Assembly (NCBI GenBank): GCA_004020545.1
Contig: SAQE01000010.1
Span: forward strand, 1 to 64,000
Length of the DNA: 64,000 nt
Reading direction: 5' to 3'
Origin: Mesorhizobium sp.
GTDB lineage: Bacteria; Pseudomonadota; Alphaproteobacteria; Rhizobiales; Rhizobiaceae
Shown here: positions 25,805 to 34,805 of the stretch, piece after piece
Layout of the letters: each line of letters starts with the position of its first letter
How positions within the stretch are numbered: the first letter of the stretch is position 1
Position numbers and translations under genes: made by a program
The notes under the pieces: model-generated
Database searches by the model: none
The model's input: only the letters and a program-made list of their open reading frames with translations
What the model was told of the DNA's origin: nothing

Positions 25805-26917
25805 TTGATTGGCCAGGCACTGACCCTTTCCAGCCTCCGCAAGAGCTATGGAGACATTGTCGCGGTGAACGAAACCGATCTGGAAATTCAGGCGGGCGAA
25901 TTCATCTCCATCGTCGGCCCCTCCGGATCGGGCAAGACGTCACTGTTGATGCTGATCGCGGGCTTTGAGCCTCCCTCCGGCGGAGCAATCCACATCGGCG
26001 ACAAAGACATCACCTATCTGCCACCCTATCGTCGCGACATCGGCATGGTGTTCCAGAAATATGCGCTGTTTCCGCACCTGACGGTCCGGCAGAACATCGC
26101 CTTTCCACTCAAGATGCGTCGCAGGGCCGCGAAATCGACGATCGCTGCGCGCGTAGAGGAGATGCTCGAGCTGGTCCAACTGCCGCAGCACGGGGATCGC
26201 TATCCAAGCCAACTGTCGGGAGGCCAGCAGCAGCGCGTCGCGGTCGCCCGCGCGCTCGTCTTCGATCCTCCTGTCATCTTGATGGACGAACCGCTTGGGG
26301 CGCTCGACAAGAAGCTGCGTGAGGCCATGCAGATCGAGATCAAGCGCATCCAGGAGCGGCTCGGCGCTACGGTCATCTATGTGACGCATGACCAGGAGGA
26401 GGCTCTGACGCTGTCGGATCGCGTCGCGGTCATGCATCATGGCTCATTACAGCAGATTGGAACACCGGCCGAACTCTACCGTCGTCCGAACAGCGCTTTC
26501 GTTGCGGACTTCATTGGAGCGATGAACTTCGTTCCGGGCATTCTTATCGGCAGCGAAGCCGGCAAGCATGTCATCCAAGTCGCCGAAGGCATCGTGCTGA
26601 AAGCGACTGGCGGTGGGAGACTGGCAATCCCATCCACGGGTAGCGCAGTATGCCTCGCCATCAGGCCCGAGCACATCAAGTTGGCGCCAAGGACGGACAA
26701 CGCGGCCGGGATGTTGGCCGGCACCGTTGAGGCTTCCATCTTTGTTGGACCGACGCAGGTTCTCCTTGTCCGCCCGCAAGCACTGCCAGAAATTGTGTTG
26801 CGGGTGCAGATGCCGGCCGACCAGATAGCCGGCCTCCAGCGAGGAGCGCTGGTTGCGGTAGCGCTCGACGAAGCGATGCTGCAGGCGTTTCCGGCAAGGG
26901 AAAGGCTTGCCGCATGA
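25805..26917 (+). CDS. ABC importer ATP-binding subunit (PotA-like)
   Basis: 370 residues. Walker A GPSGSGKT at 38-45, signature LSGGQQQR, Walker B VILMDEP with D-loop GALDKKLRE, and a C-terminal TOBE-type domain ([10 protein letters not shown]). This is the CUT1/POPT group that serves spermidine/putrescine, iron and opine importers. The TTG start at 25805 is chosen because GAGGAGG lies 5-6 nt upstream; the longer frame from 25715 lacks a ribosome site. First gene of a four-gene operon, overlapping the permease start by 4 nt. Confidence 0.9.
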   Translation: MIGQALTLSSLRKSYGDIVAVNETDLEIQAGEFISIVGPSGSGKTSLLMLIAGFEPPSGGAIHIGDKDITYLPPYRRDIGMVFQKYALFPHLTVRQNIAFPLKMRRRAAKSTIAARVEEMLELVQLPQHGDRYPSQLSGGQQQRVAVARALVFDPPVILMDEPLGALDKKLREAMQIEIKRIQERLGATVIYVTHDQEEALTLSDRVAVMHHGSLQQIGTPAELYRRPNSAFVADFIGAMNFVPGILIGSEAGKHVIQVAEGIVLKATGGGRLAIPSTGSAVCLAIRPEHIKLAPRTDNAAGMLAGTVEASIFVGPTQVLLVRPQALPEIVLRVQMPADQIAGLQRGALVAVALDEAMLQAFPARERLAA

Positions 26918-27819
26918 GGCAGCCGCAACCCTTCTCGCGATCGTTACGAGCGAAGGGCAGGCCGCGGGCTCGCTCAATGTCCTCAATGCGAAGCTACGCC
27001 CCGGCGGTGTCCTGGATTCTGATCGCCCCTGCCATCGCAATCCTCACGATCGGATTTCTCTACCCACTGATAAGACTGATCATGCTCAGTCTCTCAGCAG
27101 GTCCGTCGGCTACCTATGGTCGCCTTTTGAGAGAGCCGCTTTATGCAACTGTTCTTGCAAGCAGTCTCGTGACTGCGGTTTCGGTTACATTTGCCTGCAT
27201 TGTTCTGGGCTATCCGGTCGCGCTCGCAATGGCGCGACTGAAGAAGCGCGCCGCGGCACTCACCACCGCATGTGTTCTCATCCCCCTATGGACGTCCGTT
27301 TTGATCCGCTCCTATGCATGGATCGTTCTCCTCCAGCGCAATGGCCCCATAAACTCTTTCCTCATCGAGGAAGGGCTGACGCAAGGACCGATCAAGCTTC
27401 TTTACACCCAAGGCGCCGTGATCCTTGCAATGACACACGTCCTGCTGCCTTTTGCCATTCTGCCGATCTTCTCGACCCTTCGGGCTCTACCCAACGATTA
27501 CGTGCGGGCAGCGCACAATCTTGGGGCCGGAAAGGTCAAGGCCTTCTTCCTTGTGACGCTGCCGCTGAGCCTGCCGGGCGTGTTTGCAGGCGCCATACTG
27601 TGTTTCGTACTTGCGCTTGGTTTCTACATCACGCCTGCTTTGGTGGGCGGGCCTGAATCGATGATGATGGCCTCACTGATCGGCCAGCAGACCACTGTCC
27701 TGCTCGACTGGCCCTTCGCGGCGGCACTGTCGACCGTCCTGCTAGTCATCACGCTTCTGATCGTGGTCGCGTTTCGCAAGTCGCTTTCCTTCAGCAAGGG
27801 ATTGTCCAGTGTTTATTGA
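26914..27819 (+). CDS. ABC importer permease (PotB-like)
   Basis: 301 residues, about six membrane helices. The first, after a basic leader, is SWILIAPAIAILTIGFLYPL. The EAA loop reads RALPNDYVRAAHNLGAGKVK before the cytoplasmic-membrane segments at the C-terminus. It pairs with the second permease to form the channel. Overlaps both neighbours, so translation is coupled. Confidence 0.9.
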   Translation: MRQPQPFSRSLRAKGRPRARSMSSMRSYAPAVSWILIAPAIAILTIGFLYPLIRLIMLSLSAGPSATYGRLLREPLYATVLASSLVTAVSVTFACIVLGYPVALAMARLKKRAAALTTACVLIPLWTSVLIRSYAWIVLLQRNGPINSFLIEEGLTQGPIKLLYTQGAVILAMTHVLLPFAILPIFSTLRALPNDYVRAAHNLGAGKVKAFFLVTLPLSLPGVFAGAILCFVLALGFYITPALVGGPESMMMASLIGQQTTVLLDWPFAAALSTVLLVITLLIVVAFRKSLSFSKGLSSVY

Positions 27820-28675
27820 GGAGTCGTCCGGACTGCCTGCCCTGCCCGTGAGCGCAGGACGATCCCAGCGCACGGCACCTTTACGGCTGCGCAGGCTGGC
27901 GGCGTTGCTCGGCGCAGGGCTGATTGTCGGGACGGTGCTGTTTTTCCTTGTCCTGCCAACGCTGCTCATCGTGCCGATGTCGCTCAGCCAGACAGATTAT
28001 CTGCAGTTTCCACCGCGCGGGTTGACCTTGGATTGGTACCGGAGGTTCTTTAGCGATCCCGACTGGATGGCTGCGACATGGTTCAGCTTTAAGATAGCCG
28101 TCGCGACGACGCTCAGCGCCACCGTCGTCGGAACCATGACGTCGCTGGCACTCGTGCGCGGGAACCTGCCCTTCAAGACCACGCTCCTGGCGGTGTCTCT
28201 TGGCCCGATGATCGTCCCGCACATCGTGTTGGGTGTCGCCCTTTACCTGGTCTTTTCGCCCCTGCAGCTCACTGGAAGCTTTACAGGCTTCCTGATGGCT
28301 CACACCGTTCTTGCGGTGCCCTATGTGGTGATTACCGTCAGTGCGTCGCTGCAGCGATTTGATCCGACGCTGGAGCTCGCCGCATTGAGCTGTGGGGCAA
28401 ACCGTGTGCAGGCCTTCTTTCGGATCGTGCTGCCTAACATCGCGCCTGGCATCTTCGCAGCTTCGGTCTTTGCTTTCCTTGCGTCCTTCGACGAAGCGAC
28501 GGTGGCCTTCTTCATTTCGGACATAAGCGGCAAATCGATCGGCCGAAAGATGTTTGAGGACATAGACTTCAACCTCACGCCGATGATTGCGGCTGCATCG
28601 ACGACCTTCGTCGGGCTTTCGCTGCTGCTCATGGCGCTGGCGCACGCGTTTGGCCAGCCGAACGACGGGCGGTAA
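27809..28675 (+). CDS. ABC importer permease (PotC-like)
   Basis: 288 residues from GTG, overlapping the previous gene by 11 nt. About six membrane helices; EAA loop LELAALSCGANRVQAFFRIV. The sequence SFDEATVAFFIS is typical of PotC-type permeases. Together with the PotB-like protein it makes a heterodimeric inner-membrane channel. Confidence 0.9.
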   Translation: MFIEESSGLPALPVSAGRSQRTAPLRLRRLAALLGAGLIVGTVLFFLVLPTLLIVPMSLSQTDYLQFPPRGLTLDWYRRFFSDPDWMAATWFSFKIAVATTLSATVVGTMTSLALVRGNLPFKTTLLAVSLGPMIVPHIVLGVALYLVFSPLQLTGSFTGFLMAHTVLAVPYVVITVSASLQRFDPTLELAALSCGANRVQAFFRIVLPNIAPGIFAASVFAFLASFDEATVAFFISDISGKSIGRKMFEDIDFNLTPMIAAASTTFVGLSLLLMALAHAFGQPNDGR

Positions 28676-28723
28676 CGCCCAATCCAATCGAAAAGCATCA
28701 AATCAAAAAGGGAGAATCGCACC

Positions 28724-29809
28724 ATGTCGTCCACTTGGATTCGCTCGTTTGCCATCCGGCTTCGGCTGCCGATATGTGCCTTCGCATGCTTGATACCGCT
28801 AGCCATGACCCCGAATTCGGCATCGGCCACGGAACAGGTGGTGATCGCTTCAACCGGGGGCGCCTATGACCGGGCGCTGAAGGCGGCATGGTTTGATCCC
28901 TTCACCAAAGAGACCGGCATCGAGGTGGTGACCGTCGTTGCCACCAACGCCGAGATGCGCGCCAAGGCGAGTGCGATGGTGAAAGCTGGAAATGTCACGT
29001 GGGACCTCTATCTCGATGGGGAAATACAGGCGGCTTCCGAGGCGCATCGTCAGGCGACCGAAGATCTGAGTGGGTTCTGCCTGCAATTCGCCAACCGAAA
29101 GGACCTCAGTCCAAACGCATGCGCTCCCGGCGGCGCGCTGCTGCAATCGACCGCCACGCTCCTCGCTTACCGGACCGGCAAGGCGGGCGACCCGGTCCCC
29201 GAAACCTGGGCGGACATGTGGGACACGAAGAAGTTTCCGGGCGGACGCGCCTTTCCGAACTTCGATGATCCCTGGCGCGTCATGGCGGCTGCCCTTTTGG
29301 CAGACGGCGTTGCCAAGGACAAATTGTTTCCGCTGGACGTCGACCGCGCACTGGCTAAGCTGGATCAGATTCGACCGGCGATCACGTTGTGGTGGAAGAC
29401 CGGCGATCAAAGCGTGCAAGGCTTCCGCAACGACGAATATTCCATGGGCCAGATTTGGCTGACAAGGGCAAAGGCGATGCAAAGCGAGGGCCTGCCGATT
29501 GCATGGTCGAGCAAGGCATCGTTTCTCGTCGGCGATCGTATTTCGCTCATCAAAGGCGCACCGCATCGCGAGAATGCGCTTAAACTGATCGCGTTTTGGC
29601 TCAACTCGCCAAAGGCACAGGCGCAGGCCTGCGAGGTGCTGTCGTGTACTCCGCCAAGCAGCGAAGCCATCGCGTTGATGTCGGATGAGGCGCGAAAGAC
29701 GATGCCTAGTGCCGACGACATCCGCAATTCGATAGTCGTGCCCGATGCCGATTGGATCAATGCGAATGCGGCCATGCTGCTGGAACGCTGGAATAACTGG
29801 ATCCGATAG
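28724..29809 (+). CDS. ABC importer periplasmic substrate-binding protein (PotD-like)
   Basis: 361 residues with GGGAG upstream. A signal peptide covers about residues 1-35 (basic start, LPICAFACLIPLAMT, cleavage near NSASA). The mature domain begins EQVVIASTGGAYDRALKAAW, as in extracellular solute-binding family 1/PotD proteins, and includes TWADMWDTKKFPGGRAF. The ligand is unknown; PotD-like relatives bind polyamines, opines, or amino-acid derivatives. Last gene of the importer operon, followed by a strong hairpin at 29862-29903. Confidence 0.9.
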   Translation: MSSTWIRSFAIRLRLPICAFACLIPLAMTPNSASATEQVVIASTGGAYDRALKAAWFDPFTKETGIEVVTVVATNAEMRAKASAMVKAGNVTWDLYLDGEIQAASEAHRQATEDLSGFCLQFANRKDLSPNACAPGGALLQSTATLLAYRTGKAGDPVPETWADMWDTKKFPGGRAFPNFDDPWRVMAAALLADGVAKDKLFPLDVDRALAKLDQIRPAITLWWKTGDQSVQGFRNDEYSMGQIWLTRAKAMQSEGLPIAWSSKASFLVGDRISLIKGAPHRENALKLIAFWLNSPKAQAQACEVLSCTPPSSEAIALMSDEARKTMPSADDIRNSIVVPDADWINANAAMLLERWNNWIR

Positions 29810-29861
29810 GTGGAAGTTCAGGTCGGGACGATAGTCCGCCGATGGATCTCTCCGAGAAGAA

Positions 29862-29903
29862 CCTCAATGGCCCGGCGCCGAGAGCGGCGCCGGGCCATTG
29901 AGG
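29862..29903. terminator. Perfect 19-bp stem, 4-nt loop hairpin between converging operons
   Basis: CCTCAATGGCCCGGCGCCG at 29862-29880 pairs fully with CGGCGCCGGGCCATTGAGG at 29885-29903 around an AGAG loop. No T-tract follows on either strand, but it sits exactly between the ends of the ABC operon and the trb operon, so it probably blocks read-through both ways. Confidence 0.7.
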
Positions 29904-29957
29904 CAATCGACTTTGCAGTTCAGCTTTGGCCGAGCGACGGGAGCAGCCTGCAGGACA

Positions 29958-30197
29958 TTAGCCCTTTGGTTTTGAACTTACCTCAGTGCGCTTCGCCTTC
30001 GTAAAGGCCCGATCCGTCGCGATGAACCGTTCGAGCATCGGGACGATCAGGCGTATCGGATCCGCAGGAGGGTTCCCCGCCTCGCGGCCGAGGATCTCGG
30101 CGTAGCCTTTAAGATCGCGATGCAGCGCCGCTGGCAGTTCCACCGTCACCTTGACCGGCCTGTCGTCCGCAATCGGACCGAGCTTCAACTTTGCCAT
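29958..30197 (-). CDS. DUF2274 domain protein, last gene of trb operon
   Basis: 79 residues, MAKLKLGPIADDRPVKVTVE followed by LPAALHRDLKGYAEILGRE, a ribbon-helix-helix-like beginning. DUF2274 regularly closes trb operons of proteobacterial ICEs. Its start is just inside the trbI stop, so it is coupled to it. Possibly a small DNA-binding autoregulator (inference). Confidence 0.85.
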   Translation of the reverse strand: MAKLKLGPIADDRPVKVTVELPAALHRDLKGYAEILGREAGNPPADPIRLIVPMLERFIATDRAFTKAKRTEVSSKPKG

Positions 30198-30198
30198 T

Positions 30199-31353
30199 TC
30201 AGCCTCCATACGGTTCAAGCGCGAGATCGCGCGTAACGAGCACGCGCACGGGGAAACCCGGGCGGATGGTCAGCGTCGGTGCGATGTCGAGCTGGCGCTG
30301 GACGATCTGCTGTCCAGTCTGGCTGATGCTGTCCGAGGCGCCGCGGCGCAGCGCACGTACGATGTCGCTCTCTTGTCCTGAAGAACCCGCCTCCGCGCCG
30401 ACGCTCAGCATGGTGGAGAGCGCAGCTGCCTTGAACAGCTCGCCCCAGTGGTAGTCGACGCCATCCTCGAGGCCGGCATAGCCTTGCGTATCGGCGCCAG
30501 GTTGGCGTTCCAGAACAATGGAGCGGCCGTTGGGGAAGATCAGCCTGCTCCAGACCAGCAGCACCCGGCGTTGCCCGAATCCGACATCACTGTCGTATTG
30601 GCCGACGATGCGTGTGCCCTGCGGCACGAGCAGGACGCGGCCGGTCGGGCTGTCGTAGATGTTCTCTGTCACCTGCGCGGTGATCTGGCCTGGCAGATCG
30701 GAACGGATGCCAGTAATGAGGGCGGCAGGGATGACCGCTCCAGCCTGAAGCACATAGGGCGATGCCGGCGGCACAACGCGATCTGGCGCCTGAGTGCGCC
30801 GATCGACGACTGCGTTGAGGAAGGCAAGCTGGCGATCCTGCGCCGTCGGCTGGCCGGGCTGGCCGGTGAGGTCGGGACTGGCGAGGTCCGAAGCAGCTAC
30901 GCGTCCAGATGTTTCGGCTGTCGTTGCCGTTCCCGCTCCAGTCTGAAAAAATACGCTCGACGTTCTGGCCGCCTCCTCTTCAGCTCGCCGGCGCTGTTCC
31001 GCCTCGTCTATCGTAGGTGTCGCAACGGCCGGCGGCACGACAGTCTGGCCCTTGTTCTGCGCGTCAAGGATCGGCCGGCCGAGATCGCCAGGCAGCGGCG
31101 GCCCGAGGATCGGGCCGGTATAGTCGCGCGGCAGCCCGGCGAGACCATCGGCGGTTTGCCGACTGGTGGTCGAGTAGAGCTCCTGGCCACTGACGCCTTC
31201 GTCGCGGACCTGGAGCGCATATATCAGCGCGCCGCCAATGCCGAGCGACGCAACGAAGCCGATGCCAGCGAGCACCTTACGCGACAGCCGGGTCACACGC
31301 GACGGCTCAGCGCGAAGCCGCATCGACTGAGCGGCGATTTCGTTCTCGTTCAT
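30199..31353 (-). CDS. trbI: TrbI/VirB10-type conjugation protein
   Basis: 384 residues. A cytoplasmic N-terminus, one membrane anchor at about residues 25-50 (VLAGIGFVASLGIGGALIYA), a Pro/Gln/Ala-rich periplasmic linker, and the C-terminal VirB10 beta-barrel domain (VLQAGAVIPAALITGIRSDL, then VLLVPQGTRIVGQYDSDVGF and RIVLVWSR-like strands). It bridges inner and outer membranes in the type IV secretion channel. Start 31353 lies 5 nt after trbG. Confidence 0.95.
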   Translation of the reverse strand: MNENEIAAQSMRLRAEPSRVTRLSRKVLAGIGFVASLGIGGALIYALQVRDEGVSGQELYSTTSRQTADGLAGLPRDYTGPILGPPLPGDLGRPILDAQNKGQTVVPPAVATPTIDEAEQRRRAEEEAARTSSVFFQTGAGTATTAETSGRVAASDLASPDLTGQPGQPTAQDRQLAFLNAVVDRRTQAPDRVVPPASPYVLQAGAVIPAALITGIRSDLPGQITAQVTENIYDSPTGRVLLVPQGTRIVGQYDSDVGFGQRRVLLVWSRLIFPNGRSIVLERQPGADTQGYAGLEDGVDYHWGELFKAAALSTMLSVGAEAGSSGQESDIVRALRRGASDSISQTGQQIVQRQLDIAPTLTIRPGFPVRVLVTRDLALEPYGG

Positions 31354-31358
31354 GACCC

Positions 31359-32411
31359 CTACCCTCCTCTCTGCCTCGGTGTGTTTAGAACTTTCGATGC
31401 TGTGCCAAAGCGTGGCATCCACGGCAGTCGACCGGTTGCCGCCCCATCACTTCGCGTGATCCTGACCGTCTGTTGCCGCTTGCCGCTGCCAAGACGAAGT
31501 TCAGCTGCGCCAAAAAGCCGGTCGATGATCAGGATGTTTCCGAAGACACGGCTGTTGGCGATCTCGGCCTCGCCATCCGGCCCAATGACAAAGATCGGTG
31601 GCATCTCGCCCTGCACGATCCCACGCGGAAACTCTACATAGACGCGCCTGCCGTCGTCGTAGACGGCGACGGGCTTCCAGGGCGGCGTATCTCCGGTGAG
31701 ACCATAGCGGAAGTTACGCGCGGCAACATGCGGGATCATTGGCGTTGATGGAACGACCTGTTCCCTGCCGGTGCGCTGAGCCGGATAAGCCCATACCACG
31801 GCTGGCATGTAAGGCTTCTGATCCGCACGCAACTCGATCAGATAGCTGCGTCGATCGGTGGTGATGACGAGATTGGTGGAGATGTCCGCGCGCGAGGGCT
31901 TAACCAGCACATGGACGCGCCGGGTGATCCCCGATCCGCTTTCGGTATCGCCGATGATCCAGCGCGCGGTGTCGCCAGCCGCGATTGGGCCGGTACCGGT
32001 CAGGCTCTCGCCGGGCTCAAGCGCGATGTCCGTTATCTGCCCGGGCGCGGCATAGACCTGGTAAAGCGCGCCTTCGCTCCAAGGATATATCTGGATAGCG
32101 TTGTAATAGCCCTCGCGCCGCGGCTGGACGCGAGCGGCCGCGTTTGCGTTCTCAACGCGCGCTATCGGCGTGTTGCCTACGGACCCACCTCGTGTTGCAG
32201 TCCAGCTTGGTGGAATGTGCAGTGGTTTCGGTCTTTCATCGACTGCGACGGATGGGGCGGCTGGCAAGGGTGGCACATACGCATCGTAGGCAAATTGGGG
32301 AGGCTTCGGGGGTGTAGCGCAGCCCGCGAGCAAAGACCCCGAAAACAGTACCATGGCGAACGCGTAGCCGCGGGAAGCCGGAGTCGCGATAACATTGGAT
32401 GCCCGGTTCAT
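31359..32411 (-). CDS. trbG: TrbG/VirB9-type conjugation protein
   Basis: 350 residues. An N-terminal signal with a lipobox-like LLAGC at about residue 31 (MVLFSGSLLAGCATPPKPPQ) is followed by two VirB9 domains (YQVYAAPGQITDIALEPGES and the C-terminal VAVYDDGRRVYVEFP). Part of the outer-membrane core complex with TrbI. The presence of a lipobox is notable because VirB7-type lipoprotein is otherwise missing. It overlaps trbF by 4 nt. Confidence 0.95.
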   Translation of the reverse strand: MNRASNVIATPASRGYAFAMVLFSGSLLAGCATPPKPPQFAYDAYVPPLPAAPSVAVDERPKPLHIPPSWTATRGGSVGNTPIARVENANAAARVQPRREGYYNAIQIYPWSEGALYQVYAAPGQITDIALEPGESLTGTGPIAAGDTARWIIGDTESGSGITRRVHVLVKPSRADISTNLVITTDRRSYLIELRADQKPYMPAVVWAYPAQRTGREQVVPSTPMIPHVAARNFRYGLTGDTPPWKPVAVYDDGRRVYVEFPRGIVQGEMPPIFVIGPDGEAEIANSRVFGNILIIDRLFGAAELRLGSGKRQQTVRITRSDGAATGRLPWMPRFGTASKVLNTPRQRGG

Positions 32412-33097
32412 TGGCTCATCTCCCGAGACCAGTTGACGGCGTTGACGTAGATGCCGAGCGGGTTGGCCCGAAGCCGTTCGGCGTCGTTTGGCGGCTGGAC
32501 CACGATTGTCAGGATCGCGGTCCAGTGCTCTGTGGTGGAGAGCTGGCCGTTTTCGTAATGACGCTCGTTCCAGGCGACGCGGAAGGAATCTGGAGAGGCC
32601 CGGATGACCGAGGAGACCTCCACCGCGACCTGCTCTCTGCCGATCTTGGCGAAGGGTTCGTTGGCGCGGGCATAGTCGTTTAGCGCCGCAGCACCCTGGT
32701 CAGTGGTCCATTCATAGGCGCGCAGCCAGTTCTGGCGCACGATGATCGGATCGGTCGGGATTGATCGGACCTGTTCGACGAAGCGGGCGAGATGCCATGC
32801 TATTTGCGGATCGGTCGGCTTGTAGTCGGTGGTCGCAGGCGCGACTGTCTGCGCCTGCCCGAGAGCATCGACTTGCACGACCCATGGCACGACCGTGCCT
32901 CGGCTCGACTGCCAAACGAGGGAGCCGGCAAGGCCGACCGACAGGATCAACGATCCAAAGGCCATGATGCGCCAGTTCCTCGCCTGCACGCGGGCCGAAC
33001 CGATGCGCTCGTCCCAAACCTGCGCTGCCTTCTGGTAAGGCGTCTCCGGTTGAGGTGTCTTGCCGTAGTGAACGGCGGGGCGTCGGAAGATGTTCAT
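32408..33097 (-). CDS. trbF: TrbF/VirB8-type conjugation protein
   Basis: 229 residues with a single membrane span at about residues 42-65 (IMAFGSLILSVGLAGSLVWQ) and a periplasmic VirB8-like domain (VPWVVQVDALGQAQTV, WLRAYEWTTDQG). An assembly factor of the inner-membrane complex. Starts 4 nt after the trbL stop. Confidence 0.93.
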   Translation of the reverse strand: MNIFRRPAVHYGKTPQPETPYQKAAQVWDERIGSARVQARNWRIMAFGSLILSVGLAGSLVWQSSRGTVVPWVVQVDALGQAQTVAPATTDYKPTDPQIAWHLARFVEQVRSIPTDPIIVRQNWLRAYEWTTDQGAAALNDYARANEPFAKIGREQVAVEVSSVIRASPDSFRVAWNERHYENGQLSTTEHWTAILTIVVQPPNDAERLRANPLGIYVNAVNWSREMSQ

Positions 33098-33100
33098 GGA

Positions 33101-34468
33101 TCACTTGCCTTCAGAAAGAGAAATGGAGGTTCCGCTGCCGTGGGCCTCGCCGGAGCGCACGGCATGGGCAGTGGTCTGGACGCTGTGGGAGAGGCGCTGG
33201 GATCGCTGCATGCGTTTGGCCCAGGCAGGCGGGCTTTGTGCAGCGGCGCTGACTTGGCCAGCGCGACCAAACGATGGATCGTTGGCAGGCTCGGCCACGC
33301 CTCCGACCGTCCCTAGTGTCGATGAACCACCGGTCGCTTCGACGGCGGAACTGACGCCGGAGGCAAAGCTCGACTTCATTGATTGACTGGCGCGCGCTGC
33401 AGCACGCTTGAGTGGCGAGGCTGCGCCGGACATAGCAGCGCCCGCGACGCCACTTAGACCGGAGGCGACGCCACCGGCGCCGGTATGGCCGGCTGACCCG
33501 AGGGCAAAAGCGGCAGAAGCGCCTCCCGCGAGAAATGAACCGCTCCGTGCCGCTCCGGAGAAGGCGGTGGCTCCTCCTCGCGTCGCAAGGCCCACGGCGC
33601 CGCCGGCGACGAGCACTGTGCCGCCAGCGGCGAGGCCCGTGCCAATCGCGGCGCCGGCACCAAGCTGCGGTCCGCCCGAGACGAGACCATTGGCAATGCC
33701 AGGGCCGAAGATGCCGAGACCAAGCAGCGACAATGCCGCCAGCACGATCGCCATGGCCTGATCTATGGTAGGGCTGTCGCCACCGAAACCTTGGGTGAAT
33801 TCGCTGAAGAGCGTCGAACCGATGCCGATGACTACGGCAAGAACAAGCACCTTGATACCGGACGAAATGACGTTGCCGAGCACGCGTTCAGCCATGAAGG
33901 CCGTTTTGCCGAAGAGGCCGAAGGGGATCAGGACGAAGCCGGCCAGCGTCGAAAGCTTGAATTCGATCAGCGTGACGAAGAGCTGCACGGCCAGGATGAA
34001 GAAGGCAAGCAGGACAAGCGCCCAGGCGAAAAGCAGGCAAGCGATCTGAATGAAGTTTTCGAAGAAGGACACATAGCCCATCAGACCTGAGATGGCCTCG
34101 AGTAACGGTCGTCCGGCATCAAGCCCGGTCTGCGCCACCTTGCCAGGCCGGAGCAGGTCCTGCACTGAGAAGCCGGTGCCGCTTGCCTTGAGGCCGAGGC
34201 CGGCGAAGCTTTCGAAGACAATCCGGGCAAGACTGTTCCAGTTGGAAATCAGGTAGGCGAAGACGCCGACGAACAGCGTTTTCTTGACGAGCCGCGCGAG
34301 GATGTCGTCATCGGCGCCCCAACTCCAGAAGAGGGCCGCGAGCGTCACATCAATGACGATCAGAGTGGTGGCGACGAACGCGACTTCGCCGCCGAGCAAG
34401 CCGAAGCCACTGTCTATGTAACGTGTAAAGGTGCCGAGGAATTGGTCGATAATGCCGGTGCTGCCCAT
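33101..34468 (-). CDS. trbL: TrbL/VirB6-type conjugation membrane protein
   Basis: 455 residues: about six membrane helices in residues 15-270 (including FVATTLIVIDVTLAALFWSW and FILAVQLFVTLIEFKLSTLA), then a long Gly/Ala/Ser-rich low-complexity tail, as in TrbL proteins. It forms the inner-membrane pore part. Start 34468 (MGSTGIIDQFLGTFTRYIDS) is the family start; the longer frame overlaps trbK. Confidence 0.94.
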   Translation of the reverse strand: MGSTGIIDQFLGTFTRYIDSGFGLLGGEVAFVATTLIVIDVTLAALFWSWGADDDILARLVKKTLFVGVFAYLISNWNSLARIVFESFAGLGLKASGTGFSVQDLLRPGKVAQTGLDAGRPLLEAISGLMGYVSFFENFIQIACLLFAWALVLLAFFILAVQLFVTLIEFKLSTLAGFVLIPFGLFGKTAFMAERVLGNVISSGIKVLVLAVVIGIGSTLFSEFTQGFGGDSPTIDQAMAIVLAALSLLGLGIFGPGIANGLVSGGPQLGAGAAIGTGLAAGGTVLVAGGAVGLATRGGATAFSGAARSGSFLAGGASAAFALGSAGHTGAGGVASGLSGVAGAAMSGAASPLKRAAARASQSMKSSFASGVSSAVEATGGSSTLGTVGGVAEPANDPSFGRAGQVSAAAQSPPAWAKRMQRSQRLSHSVQTTAHAVRSGEAHGSGTSISLSEGK

Positions 34469-34470
34469 GC

Positions 34471-34794
34471 CTATCGAGCCCCCGGCGAGTTCGCATCCGG
34501 CGACGGCGGGGTGACCGGCTGTGAAGTCGAGCTCACAAATGGCGCGTTGGAACCGAGGAAAAGGTCGCGCTGCTCGGTCCACAGGCGCAGACAGCCGCTG
34601 TCGCGCAGCGCTCCCTCACCGAGCACCTGGCAACGGCGAAGCCCCTCGCGGAGCGGGCTCTGCGACGTTGCCGGCGCCTCGAGCACTGCTGCGCCCGGCT
34701 TGTCATCCTTGCGGGTCATCTCGACAGCTGTCGCGGCGACTGCGATGGCGACGAAGATGACGGCGATGATGCGAGCAAGGGTCTTGCCATCCAC
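34471..34794 (-). CDS. TrbK-alt entry-exclusion-like small protein
   Basis: 107 residues. One N-terminal hydrophobic helix (IIAVIFVAIAVAATAVEM) and a periplasmic part with two cysteines (RRCQVLGEGALRDSGCLRLW). This is the putative entry exclusion protein (TrbK-alt) that sits between trbJ and trbL in ICE-type trb operons. Classical TrbK is a lipoprotein; this variant is not. Confidence 0.85.
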   Translation of the reverse strand: MDGKTLARIIAVIFVAIAVAATAVEMTRKDDKPGAAVLEAPATSQSPLREGLRRCQVLGEGALRDSGCLRLWTEQRDLFLGSNAPFVSSTSQPVTPPSPDANSPGAR

Positions 34795-34805
34795 TGTGGT
34801 AATCC

